Virus record (IMG/VR): IMGVR_UViG_3300047552_000880
Span: 61,893 to 125,892 of that record
DNA from: a virus
DNA length: 64,000 nt
Direction: 5' to 3' (one strand)
Shown here: positions 33,681 through 41,329 of the stretch, in pieces
Layout: the number at the start of each line of letters is the position of its first letter
How positions within the stretch are numbered: the first letter of the stretch is position 1
Notes under the pieces: model-generated
The model's database searches: none
Told to the model about the DNA's origin: nothing
What the model saw: only the letters and a program-made list of their open reading frames with translations
Translations under genes and position numbers: made by a program

Positions 33681-34685
33681 ATGAACACACACCCCAGAAA
33701 ACAAAAAACTAAACTGACAGATAAACGTAACACGTTTAAGCCATTTGCTTATCCTAAGTGTTATGACATTTGGCTCCAGCATGAACAAATTCATTGGCTA
33801 CATTCGGTGGTCAATATGCAGCAAGATGTTACTGATTTTAAAAAGCGTCTTACTCCGAGCCAGAAAAACTTTTTGACTCAGATTCTACGCCTTTTTACTC
33901 AGGGTGATATTGATGTTGCCTCTGGTTATGTCAATAATTATCTGCCAGTTTTTTCTCAACCAGAAGTGCGAATGATGCTTCTTGGATTCGCTTCGCGAGA
34001 GGCTGTTCATATTGCGGCATATAGTCATTTACTTGAAACTCTTGGGTTTCCTGACACCACATATAACGAGTTCTTGAACTACAAAGAAATGGTGGATAAA
34101 CATGAGTTTATTGAACAGTTGACCTCTAATACCGATTCAAATCATATTGTCCAACAGATGTGTGCTATTAGTGCATTTACAGAAGGGATGCAACTTTTTA
34201 GTTCTTTTGTGATGCTGTTGAACTACGGTCGTAACAACCTGATGCCGGGTACAACGAAAATTGTGACTTGGAGTATTATTGACGAAACAAAACATTGTGA
34301 AGGAATGACATATCTTTTCCGAGAGTTTATCAAGGAAAACAAGGATATCTGGAATGATGAGTTGAAGTCGCAACTCTATGCAATTGCAACGAAAATGGTT
34401 GAATTAGAAGATGCCTTCATCGATTTGGCTTATAAAGAAATGGATGGTTCTGAATTCCAACAGCCTCTGTTAAAAGAAGATATGCATACATATATTAGAT
34501 ATATCGCAGATCGTAGATTGATTGGGTTGGGGTTAAAGGGCATCTTCAAACAGAAGAAAAATCCTTTGCCTTGGGTAGATGAAATGACTTCTTTACCATC
34601 ACATTCAAACTTCTTTGAACAAGAGGAATCTTCTTACTCTAAGGGGGCTTTGACAGGAGACTGGTCGATGGTATTCCCTCAATAA
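33681..34685 (+). CDS. nrdB: Ribonucleotide reductase beta subunit NrdB
   Basis: 334 residues; E. coli NrdB has 376. It holds the di-iron centre and tyrosyl radical used by NrdA. Metal ligands and radical Tyr are conserved: D76 (FTQGDID), then E107-A-V-H110-I-A-A-Y114, equivalent to E. coli D84, E115, H118 and Y122; later AFTEGMQLF and IIDETKHCEG supply the second set. The C-terminus ends DWSMVFPQ, which would be the tail that docks on NrdA. AAGGA precedes the ATG. Confidence 0.93.
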   Translation: MNTHPRKQKTKLTDKRNTFKPFAYPKCYDIWLQHEQIHWLHSVVNMQQDVTDFKKRLTPSQKNFLTQILRLFTQGDIDVASGYVNNYLPVFSQPEVRMMLLGFASREAVHIAAYSHLLETLGFPDTTYNEFLNYKEMVDKHEFIEQLTSNTDSNHIVQQMCAISAFTEGMQLFSSFVMLLNYGRNNLMPGTTKIVTWSIIDETKHCEGMTYLFREFIKENKDIWNDELKSQLYAIATKMVELEDAFIDLAYKEMDGSEFQQPLLKEDMHTYIRYIADRRLIGLGLKGIFKQKKNPLPWVDEMTSLPSHSNFFEQEESSYSKGALTGDWSMVFPQ

Positions 34686-34686
34686 A

Positions 34687-34715
34687 TCTACACATATTTT
34701 TCTCTGTGATACAAT
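34687..34715 (+). promoter_or_regulatory. Early promoter copy 1
   Basis: -35 TCTACA (34687-34692), 17-base spacer, extended -10 TGTGATACAAT (34705-34715), followed by AACTCCATCG. One of five near-identical copies. Confidence 0.75.
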
Positions 34716-34749
34716 AACTCCATCGCAACAAACTTAAAGAGGTTTACAA

Positions 34750-35013
34750 ATGACAGCATCACGTACACTCGCAACAATGATTGATAGTTCCAACGGTAAA
34801 ATCGTTTCCGTTGTATTCATCAAAAAAGATGGTAGCCAACGTAATCTGGTTGGTCGTCTTGGTGTAACAAAGGCTCTCAAAGGTGGAGTAAAACAAGTGG
34901 ATGAAAATAAATTCATCACTATCTTTGATATGCAGAAAAATGATTATCGCAACATCAACCGCGACACAATCATTTCAATTAAAATGAATGGAATCGAAGC
35001 CATTGCTGCCTAA
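34750..35013 (+). CDS. Small SH3-like protein (WYL_2-type)
   Basis: 87 residues. The pattern VSVVFIKKDGSQRNLVGRLG followed by strands ending in IKMNG matches small beta-barrel phage proteins classed as WYL_2 or DUF2693, which have no established function. AAAGAGG lies 9 bases before the ATG. First gene behind early promoter 1; overlaps the next gene by 26 bases. Confidence 0.65.
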   Translation: MTASRTLATMIDSSNGKIVSVVFIKKDGSQRNLVGRLGVTKALKGGVKQVDENKFITIFDMQKNDYRNINRDTIISIKMNGIEAIAA

Positions 35014-35518
35014 ATTCTATGCAGGTATAGGAAGTAGAAGAACTCCTGATAATGTTCTGAGGATAATGGAGCATTTTGGGAGTTCTTTGTCATCTGCTTA
35101 TGTACTTCGTAGTGGCGGAGCAGATGGCGCAGACAGTGCATTTGAAAGAGGTTGTGATTCCGAGTCTGGCGTAAAAGAAATTTATCTGCCTTGGTATAAT
35201 TTCAATTACAAGACAGGCATCGTGGTGCATAATAAATCTGTTCTTGATAAGGCAGATCAGATAGTTCAACGGTTGCACCCAAAGTACCGATCTTTATCAA
35301 TCGGAGCCAGAAAATTACACATCAGAAACTGTTTCCAGATTCTGGGTGCTGATCTAAAGACTCCTGTTGATTTTGTTCTGTGTTGGTATCCAGACTCTTT
35401 TCCTAGCGGCGGAACAGCAACTGCTGTGAATCTTGCTCATAGACTCAAGATTCCTGTCTATGTTCTGAAGACAGAGGCGGATGTTGAATTGGTTAGAAAT
35501 AATCTACACATACTCTGA
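34988..35518 (+). CDS. SLOG/DprA-like Rossmann-fold protein
   Basis: 176 residues. YAGIGSRRTPDN at the N-terminus and RSGGADGADSAFERG are the nucleotide-binding signature of the SLOG superfamily (DprA, LOG and relatives). A later strand with WYPDSFPSGGTATAVNLAHR completes the fold. In bacteria such proteins bind DNA or nucleotide signals; the phage role is unknown. The last codons overlap early promoter 2. Confidence 0.75.
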   Translation: MESKPLLPKFYAGIGSRRTPDNVLRIMEHFGSSLSSAYVLRSGGADGADSAFERGCDSESGVKEIYLPWYNFNYKTGIVVHNKSVLDKADQIVQRLHPKYRSLSIGARKLHIRNCFQILGADLKTPVDFVLCWYPDSFPSGGTATAVNLAHRLKIPVYVLKTEADVELVRNNLHIL

Positions 35519-35532
35519 GTTTCTGTTACAAT
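35503..35532 (+). promoter_or_regulatory. Early promoter copy 2
   Basis: TCTACA (35503-35508), 18-base spacer, TACAAT (35527-35532) with upstream TG, then AACTCCATCGACAACGAA. The -35 lies in the preceding coding sequence. Confidence 0.75.
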
Positions 35533-35563
35533 AACTCCATCGACAACGAACCGGAGATTCAAA

Positions 35564-35755
35564 ATGACACTTACTCAAGCGCAGACCCGTTATGTTGAAC
35601 GTGTTAACAATTGCCATCCCGGTCACTTTAACCGTGTTCGTGCATCAGCCGCAAAAGAATTGAAATTATGGGCAGCTAAACACGGTTACGATGCATCGGT
35701 TGTGTGGAAGGATGCGCGTGATATCGCGGAACTTGAGCGTAATTCAGAAGATTGA
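35564..35755 (+). CDS. Hypothetical small early protein
   Basis: 63 residues, basic and helical (RVRASAAKELKLWAAKHGYD). A CCGGAG ribosome-binding site precedes the ATG. First gene after early promoter 2. No family recognised. Confidence 0.6.
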   Translation: MTLTQAQTRYVERVNNCHPGHFNRVRASAAKELKLWAAKHGYDASVVWKDARDIAELERNSED

Positions 35756-35770
35756 TTGGAAAGGATAATA

Positions 35771-35962
35771 ATGTACATAACAAAGAAAAATGTAATAGAC
35801 ATTCTTGATGCAATGGAAGACTTCGAGGATGCCACCAGCTTTAAATTGGTAAACGATAACTCAAGTGGCATTGGTGGAATTTTGAGTCTTATTGTGACTA
35901 CCGTGGTTAAGAATCGTCCTGTTGAGATCAAGATTGAAATCTCGGGCGTCGAAAATTGGTAA
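35771..35962 (+). CDS. Hypothetical small early protein
   Basis: 63 residues from the ATG at 35771, which has AAAGGA 6 bases upstream. The product is alpha/beta with an acidic N-terminal helix (ILDAMEDFEDA) and two strands. No motif recognised. Confidence 0.55.
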   Translation: MYITKKNVIDILDAMEDFEDATSFKLVNDNSSGIGGILSLIVTTVVKNRPVEIKIEISGVENW

Positions 35963-35968
35963 TAACTT

Positions 35969-36241
35969 ATGTCACTGTCCTATAAAAAGAAACTGGAAAT
36001 CTCGGTCGTCTGCTATGCCAATGTGTCGGGTTCTTTTGCACATTTCAGCAACCAAAAGAACCGAGTTAAAGATTTTACTTTGGATTGGGACGGATGGATT
36101 CGACATTGTGTGGATGAAGCCGATCTTTGGATGACGATTCATCTTGTTCGTGGAAACAAGAAACTTATTAACGAAACCGCGAGGGAATTTACAAGAGAAA
36201 TTGCGGAAACTCTGGTAGAGCGCTATGAATGCGAGAATTAA
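35969..36241 (+). CDS. Hypothetical small early protein
   Basis: 90 residues; six bases after the previous stop. Begins with two beta-strand-like segments and ends in an amphipathic helix (ETAREFTREIAETLVERYE). Unknown function. Confidence 0.55.
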   Translation: MSLSYKKKLEISVVCYANVSGSFAHFSNQKNRVKDFTLDWDGWIRHCVDEADLWMTIHLVRGNKKLINETAREFTREIAETLVERYECEN

Positions 36242-36262
36242 AGAACTTTATGAGGTCTACCA

Positions 36263-36415
36263 ATGAAGGGACCTCGTGAAATGAAACATTACGTGGCAAA
36301 GTGGCGTAAGCAGCTTAACAAAATGCATTGGGACGATTTGATGATTTTCAAATGGGAGAAATGTAAGAAATGGTTTAAGCGAGATAAAAAGGTGGATTGG
36401 AAAGAATGGGAGTAA
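36263..36415 (+). CDS. Small Lys/Trp-rich basic protein
   Basis: 50 residues, with 15 Lys/Arg and six Trp. GAGG lies about 8 bases before the ATG. High charge and Trp content suggest nucleic-acid or protein binding, such as a small host-takeover protein, but nothing specific can be shown. Confidence 0.5.
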   Translation: MKGPREMKHYVAKWRKQLNKMHWDDLMIFKWEKCKKWFKRDKKVDWKEWE

Positions 36416-36420
36416 AATAA

Positions 36421-36450
36421 TCTACACATAAAGTTTCTTTATGATACAAT
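36421..36450 (+). promoter_or_regulatory. Early promoter copy 3 (rnlA)
   Basis: TCTACA (36421-36426), 18-base spacer, TACAAT (36445-36450) with upstream TG; 25 bases before the RNA ligase start. Confidence 0.75.
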
Positions 36451-36475
36451 AACTGCAACAGAAAAGGAAACTAAA

Positions 36476-37573
36476 ATGACATTCCTCGGACACACCTCGT
36501 TACAGTCGCTGCTCGATGCAGCAAAAGAGAAGAACATCTCAATTAAGGACTACGAAAACTTCGTACTCCTGAAGTATGATCAGATTTTCAGTCCCGCGAC
36601 CGATCCATTGGTCATGCAGTGTCGTGGTATCATCATTGACAAAGCGACTGGTCATATCATTGGTCGCGCATACCCTCGATTCTTCAATTATGGTCAGTAT
36701 CCTGACATAACCGAAAAATTTGAATTTGATGGCTCAACTATCTATGAAAAACTCGATGGATCGGTCATTAAGATTTGGTTCAATTGCTATTCTGATCGTT
36801 GGGAAATTGCAACCAACGGAACTGCATTAGGTGAATCCGAACAAGCCTTCTTCCCATCTTTCCGTGAGGCTGTTTTGCGCGATGGATTCGGTCTAACAGA
36901 AGACGAGTTTCAGTCCCGTTTCGCGAACATGGATCGTGCTTATTCACATGTGTTCGAGTATTGCAGTAACTATAACCAGATCGTTACATTTTACGAATCT
37001 GGTCGTATGTACTACATCACCAGTTTCAATAACGAGACTGGCGCAGAATCTTACTTCAATAAAGTTTTTGATTCGGTGAAAGCATTACCATGCCCTGTCT
37101 ATAACTTCAATTCAAAGCAAGACATGCTTAACATGGCAGAGGCGCTGACTGACCTGAAAGAAGGGTTTGTTACGCAGGATGTGAATGGTCTTCGTATCAA
37201 GATCAAATCCAGTGCTTATGTTCGTGCTCACCATATGCGAGGTGAAGGAGCGCTGAATCAAAAACGAATTGCCGAGTGTGTCGTTCAGAATGAACAGGAT
37301 GAATTCCTGACCTATTTCCCGAACTCAAAAGAAATGTTCGAACCAGTGATCGATGAAGTGGGTTCTCTGTTGACTGAAATGAGTCAACTTTATGATCGCG
37401 TGAAATTCATTGAGGATCAGAAGGAATTTGCTATGTCGATTCGGAATTGTTCTTTCAGCGGTGTCTTGTTCGAGGCGCGTAAAAAGAAGATTGATGTTCT
37501 GCACGCATGGGGCGAATCGAAATTAGAGTTCAAAGTCAAGATTGTGTTGGGGCGGCTTTCGTCAACCACCTAA
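36476..37573 (+). CDS. rnlA: RNA ligase 1 (RnlA)
   Basis: 365 residues; T4 Rnl1 has 374. It joins 5'-phosphate and 3'-hydroxyl RNA ends, in T4 to repair tRNA cut by host defence nucleases. Motif I is EKLDGS with K92 as the AMP-accepting Lys (T4 K99). Other nucleotidyltransferase motifs follow: HVFEYCSNYNQIV (motif III-type), LKEGFVTQD (motif IV) and LRIKIKSS (motif V). The C-terminus may be shortened: after the stop, two other frames continue with protein-like sequence. It is paired with a kinase gene at 37978. Confidence 0.9.
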   Translation: MTFLGHTSLQSLLDAAKEKNISIKDYENFVLLKYDQIFSPATDPLVMQCRGIIIDKATGHIIGRAYPRFFNYGQYPDITEKFEFDGSTIYEKLDGSVIKIWFNCYSDRWEIATNGTALGESEQAFFPSFREAVLRDGFGLTEDEFQSRFANMDRAYSHVFEYCSNYNQIVTFYESGRMYYITSFNNETGAESYFNKVFDSVKALPCPVYNFNSKQDMLNMAEALTDLKEGFVTQDVNGLRIKIKSSAYVRAHHMRGEGALNQKRIAECVVQNEQDEFLTYFPNSKEMFEPVIDEVGSLLTEMSQLYDRVKFIEDQKEFAMSIRNCSFSGVLFEARKKKIDVLHAWGESKLEFKVKIVLGRLSSTT

Positions 37574-37663
37574 CAGCTAAAGACAGTTAGGCTTGCTTGC
37601 TCCCCATTACAACGGAATCACGAAAGAAGAATTCGAGTCCGTAGTAATTGACTGACAAAATAA

Positions 37664-37693
37664 TCTACACATAAAATTTAGTTGTGATACAAT
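37664..37693 (+). promoter_or_regulatory. Early promoter copy 4
   Basis: TCTACA (37664-37669), 18-base spacer, TACAAT (37688-37693) in TGTGATACAAT, then AACTCCATCG. Confidence 0.75.
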
Positions 37694-37724
37694 AACTCCA
37701 TCGCAGCAAACTTAGGAGTCCAAA

Positions 37725-37985
37725 ATGGCTAAAACTTTCAAATTCTATTCTGATGCAGGTCACGGTTGGTTGGCAGTGAAACGAGAATTTCTCGTTAACC
37801 TTGGTGTTCAAGATAAAATTTCTTCTTACAGCTACCAGAGAGGTAAAACTGTTTATCTTGAAGAAGATTGTGATTGTTCTGTTTTAATCTCTGCCTTGCG
37901 TCAATCTGGCGTAGAATTTTCGATCAAAGAAGGAAAATTTGCTGAACGTTCTCCAATTCGTTCTTATGAAAGTTACCATGCGTAA
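37725..37985 (+). CDS. Hypothetical small protein, FYSDAGHGWLAV type
   Basis: 86 residues. FKFYSDAGHGWLAV, then KISSYSYQRG and VYLEEDCD, is a pattern I recall from small uncharacterised proteins of many phages and some bacteria. GGAG precedes the ATG. The stop overlaps the start of the kinase gene. Confidence 0.65.
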   Translation: MAKTFKFYSDAGHGWLAVKREFLVNLGVQDKISSYSYQRGKTVYLEEDCDCSVLISALRQSGVEFSIKEGKFAERSPIRSYESYHA

Positions 37986-38433
37986 ACTTATTATTCTCGT
38001 TGGACTCCCATGTACAGGGAAGTCTACCTATGCAAGAAACCTGACAAAAGATGGTGGTGTAGTCATTTCAACTGATGATTACATCGAAAGAGTAGCAAAA
38101 GAACAAGGTAAGACTTATTCCGATGTTTTCATGGACACAATCGGTTTCGCTATCGATGACATGGAAACTAAAATAAAACTTAATCAGGAAACTGATCTTG
38201 TTGTCATCGATCAAACAAATCTGTCGCGTAAGAAGCGAATGAAATTGATTGGGCAATTCCCTAATCACGAGCCTTGCATTGTTGTGTTCGGTAGTAGATT
38301 GTCTCTGTTCGCTTGGCTCCTTAATGTTTCAAGTCGTCCAGAGAAAGTCATTTCACTCAACATTGTTACTAAGATGTTTTCTTCTTATGAGGAACCTTCT
38401 TTCGACGAAGGCGCGAAAATAATCTACACATAA
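37978..38433 (+). CDS. Polynucleotide kinase-like P-loop kinase (kinase domain only)
   Basis: 151 residues. Walker A is GLPCTGKS (9-16); STDDY and DQTNLSRKKR match the 5'-kinase domain of T4 polynucleotide kinase (which has RDDY and DTNLNPERR). The T4 enzyme has 301 residues including a 3'-phosphatase domain, which is absent here. With RnlA it could phosphorylate and re-ligate cut RNA; the 3'-end healing step would need another enzyme. Start at 37978 overlaps the previous stop. Confidence 0.78.
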   Translation: MRKLIILVGLPCTGKSTYARNLTKDGGVVISTDDYIERVAKEQGKTYSDVFMDTIGFAIDDMETKIKLNQETDLVVIDQTNLSRKKRMKLIGQFPNHEPCIVVFGSRLSLFAWLLNVSSRPEKVISLNIVTKMFSSYEEPSFDEGAKIIYT

Positions 38434-38452
38434 AAATTAGTTGTGATACAAT
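38423..38452 (+). promoter_or_regulatory. Early promoter copy 5
   Basis: TCTACA (38423-38428), 18-base spacer, TACAAT (38447-38452) in TGTGATACAAT, then AACTCCATCGACAACGAA. The -35 overlaps the end of the kinase gene. Confidence 0.75.
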
Positions 38453-38488
38453 AACTCCATCGACAACGAAATGTGAATGGAGTTCAAA

Positions 38489-38917
38489 ATGACTGGTTAC
38501 ATCAAACCAACGTCTTTCGGTCAATCTCGTGCAGGTGAGTGCAATGATTGTACAGTTCGTGCCCTCGCAAATACAGGAGTGATGAGTTACGATGCTGCGT
38601 TTACTCACATGAAAGACTTCGGTCGTTCAAACAATCGCGGAGCAAACCAATCCACTTTGTTTTCTGCTTATGAAGCTGCTGGCTATAAAGCAAAAATTTT
38701 TGGTACAACACGCACCGCTAAAGCATTCGCAAGAACCACTGGCTTAACAAAAGAAAAAGGAATGACAGTAAAAACTATGTTACAATCACCTGAATACAAA
38801 GGCAAGACCTTTATTGCTGTTATTAAGGGTCATGCTTTTGCTGTCGTCAATGGCGGCATTGTTGATACATCTTATATCAAAGAAAACAGTCGTGTAACAT
38901 CAATCTTCATGAAATGA
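38489..38917 (+). CDS. Putative papain-fold cysteine protease-like protein
   Basis: 142 residues from the ATG at 38489 (GGAG 8 bases upstream). The order GECNDCTVRALA, then FIAVIKGHAFAVVNGGIVDT, gives a Cys at the start of a helix and a His in a GHA strand, as in C39/papain-fold peptidases and transglutaminase-like proteins. A role in processing a host or phage protein early in infection is possible. Fold assignment is by motif order only. Confidence 0.6.
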   Translation: MTGYIKPTSFGQSRAGECNDCTVRALANTGVMSYDAAFTHMKDFGRSNNRGANQSTLFSAYEAAGYKAKIFGTTRTAKAFARTTGLTKEKGMTVKTMLQSPEYKGKTFIAVIKGHAFAVVNGGIVDTSYIKENSRVTSIFMK

Positions 38918-39108
38918 AATCTTTCATCTACAAAGTAACTTTACCGGAAGGCAAGACTATTCAGGGAAACCTGAATGTCTTTACTATCAGCGTAATTGCT
39001 GTCAACTCTACTACTGCAAAGGAATGGGTGAACCAAACCTTTGCTGGCGCAACAATGAACTACGTTGGTTCAACTGACCATGTACATCAGATTCCCAACC
39101 ATGCATAA
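38914..39108 (+). CDS. Hypothetical small protein before gene 32
   Basis: 64 residues, beginning in an ATGA overlap with the previous gene. Beta-rich N-terminal half, then a helix (TTAKEWVNQTF). Its stop lies in the hairpin upstream of gene 32. Function unknown. Confidence 0.55.
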   Translation: MKSFIYKVTLPEGKTIQGNLNVFTISVIAVNSTTAKEWVNQTFAGATMNYVGSTDHVHQIPNHA

Positions 39109-39153
39109 ATAAATGCATGAGTCAGAAGCCATCGCTGACAATAACCAGATGGC
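39100..39153 (+). promoter_or_regulatory. Gene 32 leader: hairpin plus H-type pseudoknot
   Basis: A hairpin CATGCAT/ATGCATG (39100-39119) is followed by a classical H-type pseudoknot. Stem 1 is GTCAG (39121-39125) with CTGAC (39135-39139); stem 2 is GCCATC (39128-39133) with GATGGC (39148-39153). It ends 17 bases before the gene 32 start, and the intervening bases are A/T-rich. T4 gene 32 mRNA uses a leader pseudoknot as the nucleation site for autogenous repression by gp32, so the same control is likely here. Confidence 0.75.
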
Positions 39154-39170
39154 ATTTTTAAAGGTGTAAA

Positions 39171-40037
39171 ATGAAAATTGATTTTAGTAAACTTCTCAAA
39201 GAAATTGATCCAGCGAATCAAAAGAAAACTTTTGAGCGCGATGACGCACATTTCTGGCGTCTTAAGACCGATGAATCTGGTAATGGTAGTGCCGTGATTC
39301 GATTCCTTCCTGATGCCGAACCAACAAACATCCCATACTTCAAATTCTTTAAGTATGCATTCAAGAATCCAAAGACAGGTCGTTGGTACATCGAAAACAG
39401 TCCCACCACAATTAGCAACAGTACACCTGACCCTGTTTATGAAGCAAATGGTAAGCTGACTGATTCTGCGGCGGATGTTGCTATCAAGAAACTGCGTAAG
39501 CGGAAAGTTTACTATCTCAGCAACATTCTGGTTGTCAAAGACCCTGCTAATCCAGAAAATAATGGTAAGGTTTTTCCATTCCAGTATGGGCAGAAAATCT
39601 ATGATAAAATCATGGCAGCAATCTATCCAGACGAAGCATTGGGCGAAGAATCGTTCATTCCATTTGATCCTGTTGGTGGCGCTGATTTCCTTCTGAAGCA
39701 GACCGTTGTTGGGGATTTCCCGAATTTCGATCAATCCAAGTTCAGTCGTATTAAGCCTATCACTGATGATGAAGATCGGTTGGCTGAGATTCTGTCTCAG
39801 TGTTATTCTCTGAAAGATCAGATCAAGATTAAGCCATATGACATTCTGAAGAAAAATTTTGATCGAGTCAATGGTGTTGCTGATACACCAGCGAAACCCG
39901 CTGATGACGAAGATGAATTCGATACATTAGCAGAGTTGGCAAAGCCAGCCGCGAAACCCGCTGTCGAAAAGAAAGCGCCGACCGTCACTGCCGAAGATGA
40001 CGATGAAGCATTCTTTAAATCTCTTTTGAACGACTAA
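39171..40037 (+). CDS. 32: Single-stranded DNA-binding protein gp32
   Basis: 288 residues; T4 gp32 has 301. It coats single-stranded DNA at forks and recombination sites. The LKEIDPANQKKTF start corresponds to the cooperativity domain; NGSAVIRFLP, GRWYIEN, YYLSNILVVKDPANPENNGK and VFPFQYGQKIYDKI are the core domain; the tail is acidic and ends AFFKSLLND. The T4 zinc ligands (one His, three Cys) are missing: the T4 segment with SCPVC reads PDPVY here, and the only Cys in the protein is near residue 217. Confidence 0.93.
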   Translation: MKIDFSKLLKEIDPANQKKTFERDDAHFWRLKTDESGNGSAVIRFLPDAEPTNIPYFKFFKYAFKNPKTGRWYIENSPTTISNSTPDPVYEANGKLTDSAADVAIKKLRKRKVYYLSNILVVKDPANPENNGKVFPFQYGQKIYDKIMAAIYPDEALGEESFIPFDPVGGADFLLKQTVVGDFPNFDQSKFSRIKPITDDEDRLAEILSQCYSLKDQIKIKPYDILKKNFDRVNGVADTPAKPADDEDEFDTLAELAKPAAKPAVEKKAPTVTAEDDDEAFFKSLLND

Positions 40038-40044
40038 GAAAATA

Positions 40045-40060
40045 GGGGGCATATGCCCCC
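40045..40060 (+). promoter_or_regulatory. 16-base GC-rich palindrome before thyX
   Basis: GGGGGCATATGCCCCC, a perfect palindrome between gene 32 and thyX, 8 bases before the thyX ATG. It could form a 6-bp hairpin that attenuates transcription or covers the thyX start region. There is no T-run. Confidence 0.6.
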
Positions 40061-40068
40061 AATTGATT

Positions 40069-41004
40069 ATGAAAAATAAAAAATATGAAGGTAAGAACGG
40101 AATCTGGTGTAGAATCATTGCAGATTCGATTTCTCTTGGTGGTCATCGTATAACTACATTCGAAACTAATTTCCCTCGGTGGATTTTGGCGGAAGTTAAT
40201 ACGCACCGTGAACTGTCTAAGAATGCTGCGTCTTCTCGCGCTGTTCCTGTTGGTAGTTCTATTGACATGATTCTTGAGAATCCGGCTGTTCCTGTTCACT
40301 TTGGTGCAAACAATCCCGGAATGGTTTCCAATGTTGCCCTTGAAGGAATTCAGTTAGAGGGCGCAAAGGGGATGTGGGATTCAGCAATGCGATCTGCTGT
40401 CAATTTTGCTCGGGTCATGTCCGATAAGGCAGGCATCAATGGTCATAAGCAGTGGGTAAATCGTGTTATTGAAAATTACACATTTACCCGACAGGTCATT
40501 ACTGGAACCAAGTGGAATAATTTTTTCTGGCTCCGCGATCACCCTGATGCACAACCAGAGTTTCGAGAATTAGCTCATTGTATGCATACGGCATATAAAG
40601 AGACTACTCCGAGTGTATTGGAAGCTGGTCAATGGCACCTTCCATATGTTGACTTTGATGGTTCTAACTATCTTGTTGGTGATGAAGTCTATGATCTTGA
40701 TACCGCAATCAAAATCTCTGCGTCATGCTGTGCTCAGGTAAGTTATCGTAAACTGGATATGTCAATTGACAAGGTGACTTCTATCTACGATAAATTGAAT
40801 ATCGGGTCTACTGATAAGCCGCAACATGTTTCACCAACAGAACACCAAGCAACGCCGATTCCATTGAATGTTAAACCTTTTGAAACAAATACTTGGGTTG
40901 ATGGTATCACTCATGTTCGTCGTGATGGTATACTGTGCTCTGGTAATTTGACTGGCTGGATTCAGTATCGTCAACTGATCCCCGGACATACTAGAATGGG
41001 TTAA
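40069..41004 (+). CDS. thyX: FAD-dependent thymidylate synthase ThyX
   Basis: 311 residues from the ATG at 40069. ThyX makes dTMP from dUMP using FAD and methylene-tetrahydrofolate. The signature region is THRELSKNAASSRAVP (45-60), corresponding to the ThyX motif (RHRxxSxNxxSxR) with Thr for the first Arg. Longer than many bacterial ThyX proteins (about 220-250 residues), as is common in phages. It supplies thymidylate from the dUMP that follows ribonucleotide reduction. The gene is preceded by a palindrome and lacks an obvious ribosome-binding site. Confidence 0.88.
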   Translation: MKNKKYEGKNGIWCRIIADSISLGGHRITTFETNFPRWILAEVNTHRELSKNAASSRAVPVGSSIDMILENPAVPVHFGANNPGMVSNVALEGIQLEGAKGMWDSAMRSAVNFARVMSDKAGINGHKQWVNRVIENYTFTRQVITGTKWNNFFWLRDHPDAQPEFRELAHCMHTAYKETTPSVLEAGQWHLPYVDFDGSNYLVGDEVYDLDTAIKISASCCAQVSYRKLDMSIDKVTSIYDKLNIGSTDKPQHVSPTEHQATPIPLNVKPFETNTWVDGITHVRRDGILCSGNLTGWIQYRQLIPGHTRMG

Positions 41005-41005
41005 C

Positions 41006-41329
41006 ATGAAAAAACTTATTGCAATTGCTCTACTGGCATCATCTTCTGCTTCTTTTGCTCTAACGGATGGGCAGGCTGCATTGATTGGTATTATTGTTGG
41101 TAGTCAGATTAACAAAACGACTGCATACCAATATCAACCGCAATCGTTTGACTCACTGAAATATTATCGAAATGTACCTTCTCCAATTATTAGTTCTGCA
41201 ACGGATGTTTGCTCAGGTATTTCTGACTCCATTGAGTTGGCTTATTGCCGGGGAGCAGCGCAAAGAGCAGAAATTGAACGCCGCCGAGCAGAGCAAGAGG
41301 CATACAATCGAGGATTGAATGGTCGGTAA
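41006..41329 (+). CDS. Small exported protein with signal peptide
   Basis: 107 residues. MKKLIAIALLASSSASFA is a typical signal peptide with cleavage expected after SFA (residue 18). The mature part is short, has two Cys (VCSGISDS and LAYCRG) that could form a disulphide, and ends in a charged helix. It would be periplasmic. A role in superinfection exclusion or lysis is conceivable but unsupported. Confidence 0.65.
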   Translation: MKKLIAIALLASSSASFALTDGQAALIGIIVGSQINKTTAYQYQPQSFDSLKYYRNVPSPIISSATDVCSGISDSIELAYCRGAAQRAEIERRRAEQEAYNRGLNGR

